64,000 nt of DNA. It comes from Anarhynchus alexandrinus (Eukaryota; Chordata; Aves; Charadriiformes; Charadriidae). How positions within the stretch are numbered: position 1 is the first letter of the stretch; each line of letters starts with the position of its first letter. The translations under genes were made by a program, and so were the position numbers. Below, piece after piece: positions 48,901-60,090 of the stretch. The notes under the pieces were generated by a model. It ran no database searches. It was not told the origin of the DNA and saw nothing but the letters and a program-made list of their open reading frames with translations. The stretch covers positions 1,361,085 through 1,425,084 of the forward strand of contig VUYV01000055.1 in NCBI GenBank assembly GCA_008711295.1, in the 5' to 3' direction.

Positions 48901-50194
48901 CTGAGCGTGCAAAGGCGAGGCTGGCTATAGGGACCTGCCTCTCCCATGCTCTCTAGCTGCCAGCCACCAGTAAATCAGACCCGATGCCTGTGGCTAAAGG
49001 CAAAGCAAATGGTTTCCATTATCCAGGTATTTATTTCGCACCTGCTGCTGTGACATCTGTGTAATAACGCTTAGGTACGACAAAAGGTAGGCTGACCCGA
49101 CTTTGAGTATTTCATCGCTTCTTTTCATTATGCTAAGCGAGCAGAGGACTCGTGTTCTTCTCGGGAGGTGTTACAGACCATCCAGCTGGGACATCTGTGG
49201 AGTGGCAAGTGCAAAGAGCTTTACCTTTGCTGTCAGGAATCTTCAACCCTTGTTTCCGTTGTGTCTCGTTGGTACAGCTCAGACGCGGTAAAGGAGTAAA
49301 ATACTATCAGTAAATTTCAGAAAGTTCAGTATTTGCATTTCATTTGGAAACCTGTGACATTTTGGCATATTTTCACTGGAAGGCCAGGGCAATGCTGATT
49401 GAAGATCAGTGTCGGCATTAAAATATACACGGTATGGAGAGCTGGTGTGCTTCAGAGCAGAGCCTGCCTGCCAGGCACGGAACCAGGGCAGTCCTGGGGC
49501 AGGGGATGAGACTGAGTGTTCGGGATTGTTGTTTTTTTTAAAATACAGAAATGAACAAAAAGACTAGTTCGCTCCCAGCGCTCTGAGACTGTATCTTCTT
49601 GGAGTGAGACAGGTTCTTAGCGCAAATATGCTTGTTTGCTTATCGTTCAGACCCTCGTGCATATTGCCTGATGTAGAAGTGCCACAACCGGGGGCTGTTC
49701 AACCCTTCCACTTAACTGTGGTAGATGGGAAAGCGCTGGAGAAGTACCATTCTCTGTATTCCCTCCAATATAGCATGGCTAGCTTTCAAGAACTGAGAAA
49801 CTTTTCTGCCATTTGGACAAGCATGGATGTCAGTTGTACTCTGGCAACATTATGCTGGGAAGACCTAACAAAATCTTAGCCTGAATGACCGTGTTCATTC
49901 CCCTCCAGCCGTCATGAAGGCACCATCAGCATTTTGTTTACTGAAAGCTTTAAGAGGTATTACTGCCATTTATACATGACAGACATGGTGAAGTCTGCAC
50001 TACATTTCTGGAAGCAGAGAAATCATTGCCTTCACCTTCCCACCTTGCGTTAGTCTGCAATTAATTGAAAAGATGACATAACTCCAGGAAGGTGGAAGAA
50101 AAGAATCTAGAAAGCAAGGACACTGGCATTACTTCTTCCTGCAGTATATTTGTGAAGTATTGCTGTTAGATTTAGGACTTTATCTGATTTACAT
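45961..50194. other. Intergenic DNA, no gene recognised
   Basis: No exon is recognised. The longest frame (46599-47030, minus) resembles nothing known. 47655-47745 (CAGAGTTACACGGAGTGAG) resembles part of an ancient amniote repeat. 47750-47990 is another AT-rich block with TAATTA at 47786-47791 and GTAATTAATG at 47765-47774. Confidence 0.4.
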
Positions 50195-50215
50195 GGGGGG
50201 GGGGGGGGGGGGGGG
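50195..50215 (+). repeat. Poly-G run (21 G)
   Basis: An uninterrupted G homopolymer with intramolecular G-quadruplex potential. Its length is probably unreliable in assembly. Confidence 0.94.
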
Positions 50216-51334
50216 AGAGGAGTGCCTGTTGCTACTTGTTGAACTCATCTGAGGTGAAGCACAAACTTTGGCTTTCCTCCAGTCACCCGAACACAATGCC
50301 ACCACCAACCTCCTTTTTTGCCCCTGCTAGATATAACCTTTTTCTCTACGGCGTGTTTTATCCAGAGCCCTCCATTTACCTTACACGATTCCGGTTCACG
50401 CCATGTGAACCACTGCTGAACTGTTTTGTACTGCTACAATTTCGGCTTTGTGGGGAAGGAGGAGTACTTGGCTCCTTCCTCTTTGCACCGTGACATGTAT
50501 TTTGTGACTGCTGAACATGTCAGCTTTTTGCAAACAAGAAAGGAAGAAATGCAATAGAAGCACCTTCATCACATTAAGCTGTAGCATTAGCAGATAGAAC
50601 GAAAGACACTGTGAATGAAATCATACAGGTGGAAAGAGTTCTTGGTGGTTTGTTTTACCCCCCCCCTTCTCACTAGAACAAAAAGATCTTGTACATTGAA
50701 AATAAAAGTGATGTCTCCTTCTGTGGTAAAATGGAAACTGTATATATTTGCCATAAATCTACTCAAATTTTGCTGCAGAGCCTATAGGCAAAACTCCATG
50801 TACTTTGTTAGGTTTAGGCATGTGACAAGACAAGGATAACCGAACTCCCCCCTGCCAACGGAGAGAAAAGCCTGAAACACTTCCAGCAGCTCTATGATTA
50901 TTTCACCTTTTTTTTTTTCTTTTTTTCTGGGCATAGGGAGGGAGGTAGAGAAAGAGGGAGAATGCAAGAGAAGAATAGTTATCAAGTAACTCAGGATTTT
51001 GAAGGTGGAGGAGAACAGATTTTTAAACTAGGATGGATGACAATCTGTCCCTCACGCTTGAATTCATTTTGAGAAGAATGATAGCTGAGAACGGGAGGGT
51101 CGCTTTCTTAGCAGCTTCCCTTGAGTGGGGCTCCCTTTGCCACCACCACCCGTTATCAGAGAGCTCAGAACTTGCAAAGCTGCTGCTGTTGCCACCATAG
51201 TTCTTACAACATCGGCAACTGCGAACACGCTGAATTTCCCAAGACTTTGGAAGTTATCTGGAGGCCCTGGGAAATTTCACTACGATTTGAGGTTAGGCAG
51301 GTCTGCGTTAGAACTGCTTTTTTCCAGCAGCACA

Positions 51335-51366
51335 AACACACACACACACACGCACACACACACACA
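51335..51366 (+). repeat. (CA)n microsatellite with one CG interruption
   Basis: About 16 CA units, one changed to CG. Confidence 0.95.
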
Positions 51367-53335
51367 GAAGTAAGAGCCAGGTTCTCCTCAGAGATGGTTT
51401 TTACACTGATTTCAAGAGTGTTATTCTTGTTCCTCATTTACATTCCCCGGAGAGGAAACTGACTCAATATCTCTCTTATTTGTAGGCACTTGTGATAGCA
51501 GATTGAGGTTTCCCAGCTCAGTAAGAAGTCAAATGGTCCAATAACTGACTCTGCATCTCGATTACTGAGAATACAGGAAAAATAACACACTTCATCCACT
51601 TCCTTCTGGCTCCTCTTGCCACACCCTATGCAGGGAGGAAAGGTACATTACGCTGCTTGTATGAAGGGGTTATTTCAAAAGTAACACCGCCCGAGGAGAA
51701 CCCCTCATTAGGGCTTCAATGAGGGATTACACATAGGAGTCAAGGGGCAAATCAGCCAGACGTTTTCGGTGTTATCCTTGTTTAACATTATGAAACGGCT
51801 TTCAAAACTCTGGATGCAAATAAAACTTTCTGATAGGCTGCCAGAAAGAGTCATGCCAATAATGTCATGCCAACGTGAATGAAGCTGGAGTATTTTTCTT
51901 TTTAGCGATCAGACATGCCACACAATGCATTTCTGTGGAGTTCTCTTTCTCGGGTGGTTGAAATCACTTGGCTTGCGGCCTCGTGCCTCCCAGCTCACCT
52001 GAGGCATGCTGTAATCAGCCAGAACTGTGCTGCATGTCATGTCTTACTGCTTCCAGAAAATACACAAATTTCCTCTCCTTCTATTCCCTTTGTGAATTAG
52101 CCCCTTAGGGGTACGTTTTTTGAGGCGGCGCGCGAGAAGCCTGCGCGCAGCTCCCCGAAACGCATAACGAGATTTGTGTGCCTGCCTACTTCCTCCGAAA
52201 ATGAACTCTAGAACAGCAGAAGTGACTTGGTCTGGCACTCGCTTGGTCCTTTTGACCTCCCTCTTGTGATGGAAGATAAAGACTTTCTTCTCCTTCTTTT
52301 ACAGAAGGCCCGGAGGGTGTGTTTGTATGATGTGCTGTCTGGTCCTGCAGTAAACCGCGACGTTTCTTGAGGTTTTCAGTGTCCTCAGCTCCAGTTCTGA
52401 GGAAAGATAAGGCTGTTCGACACTTCACAGGATAAACTTGGCTTAAGAGTGCAGGTGCAATGAGACTGCACGGCCTGTGACAGAGGGCTTGAGCGTAAAG
52501 TTTTTGCTTCAAAATGACATCAGAAAGCACCGTGAGTCCGGGAGAGCTAAGTGCTTCTGACAAGTACAAAATTCTCACCTGCAGAATAGGTGCCAAGAAC
52601 TCATGCTCTTTCCAAGCCCTTATTTGTTGCTATAGCACTGTGTAGGATTTAGTAACGTTTCCCGGTGAAAACTCCCCTCTGCAGAATCACGTAAGCTTCT
52701 CGTGCGCAGCCCGTTCATAATGGTTTTTTGCAAGACCTACAAAAAAAGGCAAAAGAGAGACAGAACATGCCATAAACTACCACCAAAACCTCTGGGCTGC
52801 TCTGGATGGCGGGAAGGTTTCGTGCGGTCTGCCAGGATCCGTGCTGAGCCCCTGGGGAGCTGAACACTGCTGCTGTCCTGTGACAGGGGCTCTACTTGAG
52901 GCAGGCTCTGCCGGGGGCACAGCGGAGACTTACAACTTGTATTGAACCAGCACCACCAAAATGCCCCTTATAACCAGCATCAAATCGCAGTGATGTCAAA
53001 AACCGTTCTGCCCTATAACCTAAGTAAAGCACGTGACTTTAAGGGGGGGAAATATATATCGGAAAGTATAACTAAGATCAAGGTATTGTGTGCCTACGCC
53101 ACATACGCAGAATTTTGCTGTAACTTGCTGAGAATCAGCAGGCCATACCTGACAGCTTTTTATTTTTTGCTTTGGGCCTGGTCTACATGTACTTTTGTGC
53201 TAGTAAAACACAGCTAGAGCAGTAAGCGTTTACCCCCTTTAATCTTACATTTTCATCTGGTCTAATAAGGCCCAGCTTTTATTTCTGTGTATATCTGTGC
53301 TTGTGAGAGGCAGGAAGAACACACCAGCTGGGGAG

Positions 53336-53377
53336 GAAAAAAAAAAAGAAAAGAAAAGAAAAAAAGAAAAGAAAAGA
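53336..53377 (+). repeat. (AAAAG)n-like A-rich tract
   Basis: A-rich simple sequence with regularly spaced G, forming AAAAG pentamers. Confidence 0.9.
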
Positions 53378-55204
53378 TTCCTGAGTACCTACCCAAGGAG
53401 TTAATGCAATGGGGTATATGTGAAGGGGTTAAAACACTACACAGGTACAGATCCTGTGGCAATTACAAATGTTATTGAAATAAAAACCAGAAACAGGAAG
53501 CCAAAAAACAGGTCCCTAAGGCAGGCATCTGTCTTAAATGATATCATTTGTCAAGTTTCCAGCATCTTGTGGTTGTGAACACAAAAAGAAGTTCTGTGTT
53601 ATACTAAGGACATTACATACTCATTAGTTGGAATGTTCCTGAAGTACATAATACAGGATTTTCATTTAATAAGAAGCAGCTACTTGCCACTGTGTTGTAC
53701 ATAAAATAAATTCTGGGCATGCTAATTGCCATTCAAGGATGTTCTACCTAATTTTTGACAGGTTTTTCTTCCCCTCCCCCTTAGACTACACTGTAAAAAC
53801 TGTAGGCAGATAGCATTGCTGCAGTTTAAAAATCTTTTTAGAATAGTTTCTTATTTCTGAAACCTGGGTGCTTGCAGTGGTGAATATTGAAGGAGTTAAT
53901 GCAGATATTAAAGAAAAAAGAAAAACAAGTTATCTATAGGAATATTGTAGCAAGAAGGGGAGTAGCAAGGAAGCAAAATACGTATATACACATATGCATG
54001 TATCTTAGCACAGTAACTCTTGAAGTCATCACCCCCATCTTGAAGAACAAACCTAACTGTAATTAATTGGTATAGTTCCTCTATCTGAACACTATTAGTG
54101 CATTAGAGTTAACTAATATATAAGCTTCCCCCTCGCTGCCCTGCCAATGACCTTAAGCTTCACATGGTAGGAAGGCCACTTGCTGTAGAATAGAAAAGTA
54201 ATTTATCCACCATGATTGTTCAGCCCTGGCCCCTCTGTAAAACAGCGACTGACAATTGTGCTGTATTATGGATGGTACGTTTGTGGTGTGTACAATAGTG
54301 TACAGAGCATCAAACTCACTTCCCTGAACACTGCAGGCAGGGTTTGAAAAGTGATCCTAGAAAGAAGAGACCACTTGCTGAGCAATGGCCCTCCATTTTC
54401 AAATCTTTTTTTTCCCTCCAAATATCTCCCCCCCCCCTTTTTCTTTGCCCCAAAGAGAGAATAATATCGTTTTCTCAGCTTAAGTAAGAGCACTATGTAA
54501 TTTTCCATTCATAAAAGTATGTCATATTTTAAAAAAAAAGAAAAAAGGCTACTTTACTTTTATTTTACCTGGGATTTCCCTGCTTCTTTCCACATTTCAG
54601 GATTTAGCATATTCCCTCAAAACATAATAAATTTCGATTCTGTAGCTTAAGGGATCCATCAGTTAAAATGTTAGTCTTTCATCTTTATTACCCTCCCATT
54701 AAAATGAAAGAAACCGGGACACACTTCAGTTTAGAAGAAGCAATTTAGTTGGTAATGTCCTTACTACTCAAGTCTTTACAAAGAGAGAAAGTGCATTATT
54801 GCTTATATTTCACACATCTATCTGCATAAGAAGCAACTAAAGCTTTCAGACACATACGATGTTAAATTTAATAATATTCTTTGATTAGATTATTTTATTA
54901 CAACATTTTTCCATTACCAGTCATTTCCCGTACACATTTACATTCATAAAACCTGCAGGTTTTTCTTTGTTTGTGTGTGTGTATGTGTATTCATAAAGCA
55001 AGGGAAAGATTTTCTGGTTTGCTACAGCTGTTGGATTCGAAAAGAACAGATTAATAACTAGCCACCACGTAGGACTAGGTTTTCTTGTACACTGCACCAG
55101 TAACCCTTTGCTATAATGAGGACACAAAGAGGCTCACATCAGGCTGCTCCTCTTCTTCATAACTCAAAAGCGTCACAGTGGCAATAGCCTCTAGTGCTAT
55201 TTGT

Positions 55205-55328
55205 CTTTAGTGCAGTTGTGACACTTCGGCATGATCCATAATTTGGCAGCTATTTACCGTGACATTTCCCTTCAGTGCAGCCATAACATTCAGTGAAGCC
55301 ATTATTTGGTTCCATTTACCATATAAAT
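55205..55328 (+). repeat. Diverged tandem duplication, unit about 62-65 bp
   Basis: Copy 1 (about 55205-55266) and copy 2 (about 55270-55328) share in order AGTGCAG (55209 and 55274), an AACA/GACA element, CCATAATTTGG versus CCATTATTTGG, and ATTTACC (55252 and 55314). Spacing between matching motifs is 62-65 bases. Judged by eye, the copies are substantially diverged. Confidence 0.6.
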
Positions 55329-55562
55329 TGTATTGTTGTGCATGCATGCTAGCAGCTACATTAGGTACCTGAAAATGAGTAAATCTTGTAAAATAGATAC
55401 TAACAGCTATTCAGCAGAGAAATTCCTTTACTCCTCAGACAGAAGTAGGAATATATATAATATCTGCAAACAGTACTGCAAACTTTTCCTTGAGAGACTG
55501 TAATTATTTGTATTTACATGACACAGCAGTTATTCATATCCCCTTATTAAATATATGCATTT

Positions 55563-55602
55563 TATATATATGTATACAGACACACACATACGCACGCGTG
55601 CA
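55563..55602. repeat. Alternating purine-pyrimidine stretch
   Basis: A TATATATGTATACA section followed by CACACACATACGCACGCGTG; 55581-55602 alternates strictly for 22 bases. It is prone to Z-DNA formation. Confidence 0.8.
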
Positions 55603-55733
55603 AATATATAGCAAACTATTGCTTGGTAGAAATCTAACTTAATTCAGAAAGGTATTAGGAGATTTCAGCATAGCAATTAAGGAGGAAGCATATCTGTAAA
55701 ATGTGCTGAGGGTTGCAGGCCAGGAGAGGGTGA

Positions 55734-55774
55734 GTACGTGTGTGTCCGCGTGCGCGTGCGTATGCGCACATGTG
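55734..55774. repeat. CG-rich alternating stretch, Z-DNA candidate
   Basis: Alternating GT/AC at 55734-55746, then strict alternation over 28 bases at 55747-55774, rich in CG, GT and GC steps. CpG is otherwise rare in this AT-rich neighbourhood. Confidence 0.85.
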
Positions 55775-55972
55775 ACAGACTCAGGAAAAAAGCCAGCTCT
55801 TCATCTACTTCTTTGTTGTTTTTCCATGGAAGCATATGTGGGTAGGAAAGGGAAATTCTGTTATTAGCCTCGGCAAACAATGCCAGATTCCTCTGTAGCA
55901 AATTCATTTAGAAAGGTAAAATTAGGATGTAGTGCTAGCAACCACATCTCAATGAGCTGCTATTATTAATAG

Positions 55973-56275
55973 TATTATTATTTAAATCCCTGCTCTCTAC
56001 ATATAGTATACTTAGTACTTCCCAGGCAAATGTATTATTATTTTTAATCATTTAAGTCCCCACTGTGCACACAGCTTTTAATACACCTTTTTTGCAAGCA
56101 TATTAAGTGTATTGTTATTAATCCCTTGCTGTGACTCTACAGTATTTCTTTTCCTTGTATGTTCAATGTCCTATCATCATTTAAACCTCTCAGTGTGTGC
56201 ATGCCATATACATTTTCCTATCCATCTAATATTTAAACATTATTTAAATCCGTCATAGCTTACTTATTCAAAGTC
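55973..56275 (+). repeat. Degenerate tandem repeat, 4-5 units of about 60-75 bp
   Basis: Units begin near 55973, 56033, 56110, 56169 and 56228. Each carries an AT-rich opening (ATTATTATT or ATCATCATT), then TTTAAATCCC-like sequence (at about 55980, 56049, 56115, 56178 and 56241), then a CTGTG/CTACA portion and a T-rich part. The first and third units align best (AATCCCT-GCT, CTACA-AGTAT, CAATG). Divergence between units is high, so the expansion is old. Confidence 0.6.
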
Positions 56276-58289
56276 AGCCCTGCTCCCATAACTGTAAGTT
56301 TGCAGAGTATACTTTTAAATAAAGAGAAGTTGGCTTCCCCCCCCCCGCAAACCAAAAATTATTATGAATCTCGGCAGAAAAGCCTTATCTGCATATTTCA
56401 GAAATACTTTTCACCCTCTCCCTGTTGATAACGCTCTCTTTCAGAAATCTAAATGATAGAAGTTGCATCTTTAAAGACAAAAATCACTTCATTCTGGATT
56501 CATTCATGGAAGAGCAATCATGTATACCCTGAGTTACTCTTTTAGCTTAACACAGGCACTTGATGAAAAGGACAAGCCCAATGGTCATAGCCCAACCCAA
56601 CCAAAAGGGCTACGAAATTAGTACGCTGGCCATACAAGTTCTGCATATAACAAATTTAAACTTTTTATTAACACTGCAATCGGTATGAAAGTGCTAAATA
56701 ATAAGCCTGAAGCCAAAATTAAAACCAACAAAACATAATATCAGAATATATATATATATATATATATGTGAACCTTACAAAGGTTCCTCTCTTCCCTTGT
56801 TTTGATCAGTGGAAGAGCCCGGGGCAGTTGCATTACTCAATGTTACATATGAAGTAACATGAAAGTAGAATCATGTATGTCCAAACAGAATCCTGCTACA
56901 GGAAGAATTTTTTACTACAAAAACATTTGGAACCCATTGCCCCAGAAACACCTAAATCTATTGGACTGACAGCGATCAACACCTCCGAAAATCGGGCCAC
57001 TTGGATGGGTTTTGGCATTTGACTGCAAGAACTTAATTTAAAAAATTGTTACCCATGCAACTCTTCTGCGCGTTATCACAGATGTAACCAACTGTATTCT
57101 TTTTATTTTTATTTTGCCCTAGTATATCCTAAACACTCTTTTTTTTTTTTTTCTAAGATGCATCTATTGACCGAGCCTTTTCTCTGAACAAGAAATGAAA
57201 CCATGTGCCTAGCAGTAAAATACTGAGAACTTTGTATGGTCTGATCTTGTATGGTACTCCAGTGTTTGCATCTTTCTAGCACCCAGTTGGAAGGCCAATA
57301 TACCTTTCTAATTATGCAAAACACACAAACCACCACAATGTTTGTAATATTAGAGGGGAAAGAGGAAGTACATTTCTAACAGCAGATCTTGGTGAAAACT
57401 AAAATCATAGTGGTTTGATGCTCAGCTTCAGTAAAAGAGAAGAAAGGGGAACAAAGACTCAAACCATTCTGCCTTTCCCCAAAATCCTCCAAAGTGGGAC
57501 TAAACCCAGTAGTCTGACGTGGCCCAAAAAAGGGACAGTTCTTTATTGCACACGATTCTGTAGGATGCTAATGACATGTGCATTAAAAAAATACAATAAG
57601 AATGTGCTAAATTAAAGTTAAAAATACTTTTTCTACTGCCTGAACTACTGAATAAAATAGAAGTTTTTCCTACATGTTACTTTTCAAAAGTCATATACAG
57701 TCAGTCTTGAATAATGCCCAAAAATTAAGTTTACCCTGGATTTTTTCCTTCAACCCCTAGACATTATCAGTCTATCATTACATTTATTATTAGGTGTATG
57801 ATTTTAGGAAATTTCCCTCTCTCCAACTGCATACGAATGTATATAATTTAAAAAGATGTGGCAAAATCAGCCTTTAAGATCTTAAGCGTTTGCTATGGAA
57901 AAAAGATGTAGAGCAAGCATAGTTTAAAGGATTTTATTGTTCTGGAAAATATTACACTTATAGCTGGAATTCCCACCGTATGTACCGTTACTAATATCTA
58001 TTACGTGAGGAAGAATTTTCAAAACTTTACAAAACCTTTTAACTGCACCCACTAGATAATCTATGGCTGAGCGTTAGCTTGTGTTCGAGGTACTGCGTCC
58101 GTAGATTTAAAATGGTCTTGTTGTTTGTAAAAGGGCTTCTGCAGAAGCAATATTCGGTAAAAGTAGAAGTAGCAGCCTGGTTCTGGGAAGTCACATCAAG
58201 TATCATCGGTCAAAGAACTCTACAACACAGAGATTACCTACAAAGGAGCTAGTCAGCAAGAACTATCAATATGAATAAATGCCACAAAC
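56276..58289. other. DNA between the tandem array and the ZADH2 3' end
   Basis: No gene is recognised. It contains a C10 run (56337-56346), (TA)n at 56746-56767 and a T-run at about 57139-57153. A minus-strand AATAAA at 57933-57938 could be a more distal ZADH2 poly(A) signal, in which case 57910-58289 would be 3'UTR. Confidence 0.4.
56746..56767. repeat. (TA)n microsatellite, 11 units
   Basis: A pure TA repeat followed by TGTG. Confidence 0.95.
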
Positions 58290-58309
58290 ATTTAAATAGC
58301 TTTTTTAAC

Positions 58310-58315
58310 TTTATT
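58310..58315 (-). terminator. ZADH2: Poly(A) signal AATAAA, probable ZADH2 3' end
   Basis: On the minus strand AATAAA is followed about 20-25 bases later by TGTTTGTGGC, the classical order of hexamer, cleavage site and GU-rich element. The predicted cleavage point is about 58290-58300. Confidence 0.65.
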
Positions 58316-59004
58316 AAATTGTCAAAACACGTACAGGACCTGAACACACGCGAACATGGCTCAAAACCCCACTCCAATAATCTTGTAATACTGACTAAAG
58401 GGGAGACCGGACAGTAAAAGGTAACAGTAGCAAATGAAAAGGAAATAAAATTAGATTACGTTGCAACTTGTAGTTAAAGATTTAAAAGAAAATTGCACAG
58501 TTGTTTATAGTTACGAAAGACATAATTAAAAAAAAGTCAAGTTGCTTTCCTTAGTATTACTGACATGTCAGAATTGGAGGATAAATTTTCCCTGTGTAAC
58601 CAGTCAAGGAATATTACTGTGATCCATGATGCAACTGAATTATGATTATCGTGTTTGTGACAAAAAATCGAGAGCATATTTTTTTCCAGAAACTTCAAGA
58701 GATTAATAGAGCAACCATAAGATACGACTCTTTACTTAGTCTCGTTCTAACAATTTTATTTTTAAATCGTGGAATCAAAATCGCTGGAAGATTATTATTT
58801 TTTTTTCTGAGCTGAACTATATATAAAGTCTTATCAAACCAGTCTGACAGACTAAATCTGCCTCTGCATCAAGACTTATTCTGTCAAGAACAATGTTCTT
58901 GTCTCACACTAGCCTAAGCGACAGGATCAAACACAGGCCCATTAAGTCCATGCTACAGCCACCGATTTAAGTACTTTTAAGAAAAGAAAAAAAACACAAA
59001 ACTT

Positions 59005-59010
59005 TTTATT
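59005..59010 (-). terminator. ZADH2: Alternative proximal poly(A) signal AATAAA
   Basis: A canonical hexamer about 126 bases after the ZADH2 stop codon. The sequence just downstream is not obviously GU-rich, so it is weaker than the distal one. Confidence 0.4.
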
Positions 59011-59135
59011 AACACCTTAATGCTGTTTTTTAATATAATATCCACTACTAAGCTTAAAAAAAGAAATTGTTTCTAGTAATTCTGAGGCATAAAGTGCCCA
59101 TTTTCTCTCTTCTGATTTATATCATTGTTCTGTTT

Positions 59136-60060
59136 TTACAGCTTACTGTTGACAGAGTGAGGTAATTCAACTACAATTTTTCCAATGTTTTTTCCCATGT
59201 ACATGTAATCTACAGCACGGAATACAGACTCCAAGCCAGTGAACTTGCCCTCCGGAGACGTGTCTCCAAAGTCCACCTCACAAACCAGGTCTCCTTTTTC
59301 ATACATCTTGAGCAAGTGCTTCAGAGCCATTTTGTATTCGGAAAGGTAATGGTTCAAGAAGAAACCCCGGATGCTGGCAGACTTCTTCAATAGTTTTGCT
59401 GGCAGTAACTCTGCTTTAACAGGCTGGAGGCCAGTAGGGTTTTGGTAGCCAGCGATAAACCCAATAACTATCAGGCGCCCTTTGGTAGCCAAGGAGTTAA
59501 GAGCCAAGTCAAACATCTTTCCCCCAACAGATTCATACACTACATCCACACCTTCGGGGTAGTCCTTCCTAAGAACAGATTCAACATTTTCAGTTTTATA
59601 GTTGATCGTACGGTCACAGCCAATGGATTTCAGAAAACCACCCTTTTCATCACTGGAGCAGGTTCCAATTACATGGCATTTCGCCTTCTTTGCAAGCTGC
59701 ACAGCGAACTGGCCCGTTCCTCCAGCCGCTGCTGTCACCAGAACCTTCTTGCCTTCAGACAGCTCTCCCAGCTCTTTCAAACTGATGTATGCGGTAGCGC
59801 CACTTACCATTAAAGTAAGAAACTCGGGTTTCACAGAGGGTAGAGGAACTGCTTGTTTGGCAGGCACAACTGTGTATTCGGCAAAGGAACCTGCTTTCAC
59901 GTAGGCCACGGCTTGACCCACTGTATAATCAGCGCTAGCACTGAGTCCTAATGCTACCACATCACCGACACCTTCAAAACCTATATCAAATGGGGGTTTA
60001 ACTGATGCGTCATATCGACCAGCTGAGTAGTTTATGTCAGATGCATTAATGCCGACAAAT
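59136..60060 (-). CDS. ZADH2: Prostaglandin reductase 3, terminal coding exon
   Basis: PTGR3/ZADH2 is an NADPH-dependent medium-chain dehydrogenase/reductase known to reduce 15-keto-prostaglandins at the delta-13 double bond; in mammals it is linked to peroxisomes and to restraint of adipocyte differentiation. This exon encodes 307 complete residues of an expected total of about 377. Visible parts, numbered within the exon: the rest of the GroES-like catalytic domain (1-80, with [12 protein letters not shown] at 5-16 and [11 protein letters not shown] at 22-32), the Rossmann cofactor domain with [20 protein letters not shown] centred on G113-G114-x-G116, DVVYESVGG at 172-180, GRLIVIGF at 194-201, and SKL at 305-307, a type-1 peroxisomal targeting signal. 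No zinc-ligand cysteine pattern is seen, as is usual for the quinone-oxidoreductase-like branch. The frame is intact. It starts with the last base of a split arginine codon (phase-2 junction), so the N-terminal ~70 residues lie on an exon outside the window. Similarity to the human protein is high throughout. Confidence 0.97.
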
Positions 60061-60090
60061 CTAGAAGAAAACAAAAGTGTATTAACGAGA
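60061..60090 (-). other. ZADH2: Splice acceptor of the ZADH2 terminal exon
   Basis: Reading the minus strand, ACACTTTTGTTTTCTTCTAG ends at 60061 directly before ATTTGTCGGC of the exon. It is a pyrimidine-rich tract with a TAG acceptor; a TTAAT around 60083-60087 could serve as branch point. The homologous human protein has RFVG at this place, supporting the junction. Confidence 0.9.

Larger units (their letters stand above)
50216..55204. other. Intergenic DNA, no gene recognised
   Basis: No exon is seen. It holds the (CA)n at 51335-51366, the AAAAG tract at 53336-53377, a T-rich tract at 50911-50927 and a C-run at about 54429-54437. 53172-53215 (GGCCTGGTCTACATGTAC onward) resembles an ancient amniote repeat fragment. 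52125-52150 contains GCGCGC in both halves of a short imperfect inverted repeat. Confidence 0.4.
58290..59135 (-). other. ZADH2: Probable ZADH2 3' untranslated region
   Basis: This follows directly on the TAA stop at 59136-59138 on the minus strand. It is AT-rich and has no competing frame. The far boundary is set by the AATAAA at 58310-58315 with a TGTTTGTGGC GU-rich downstream element at 58281-58290. A closer AATAAA at 59005-59010 could give a short isoform with about 130 bases of UTR. Confidence 0.65.

Noticed and set aside
59442..59904. Antisense frames over the ZADH2 exon
   Set aside because: They are shadows of the real minus-strand coding sequence.
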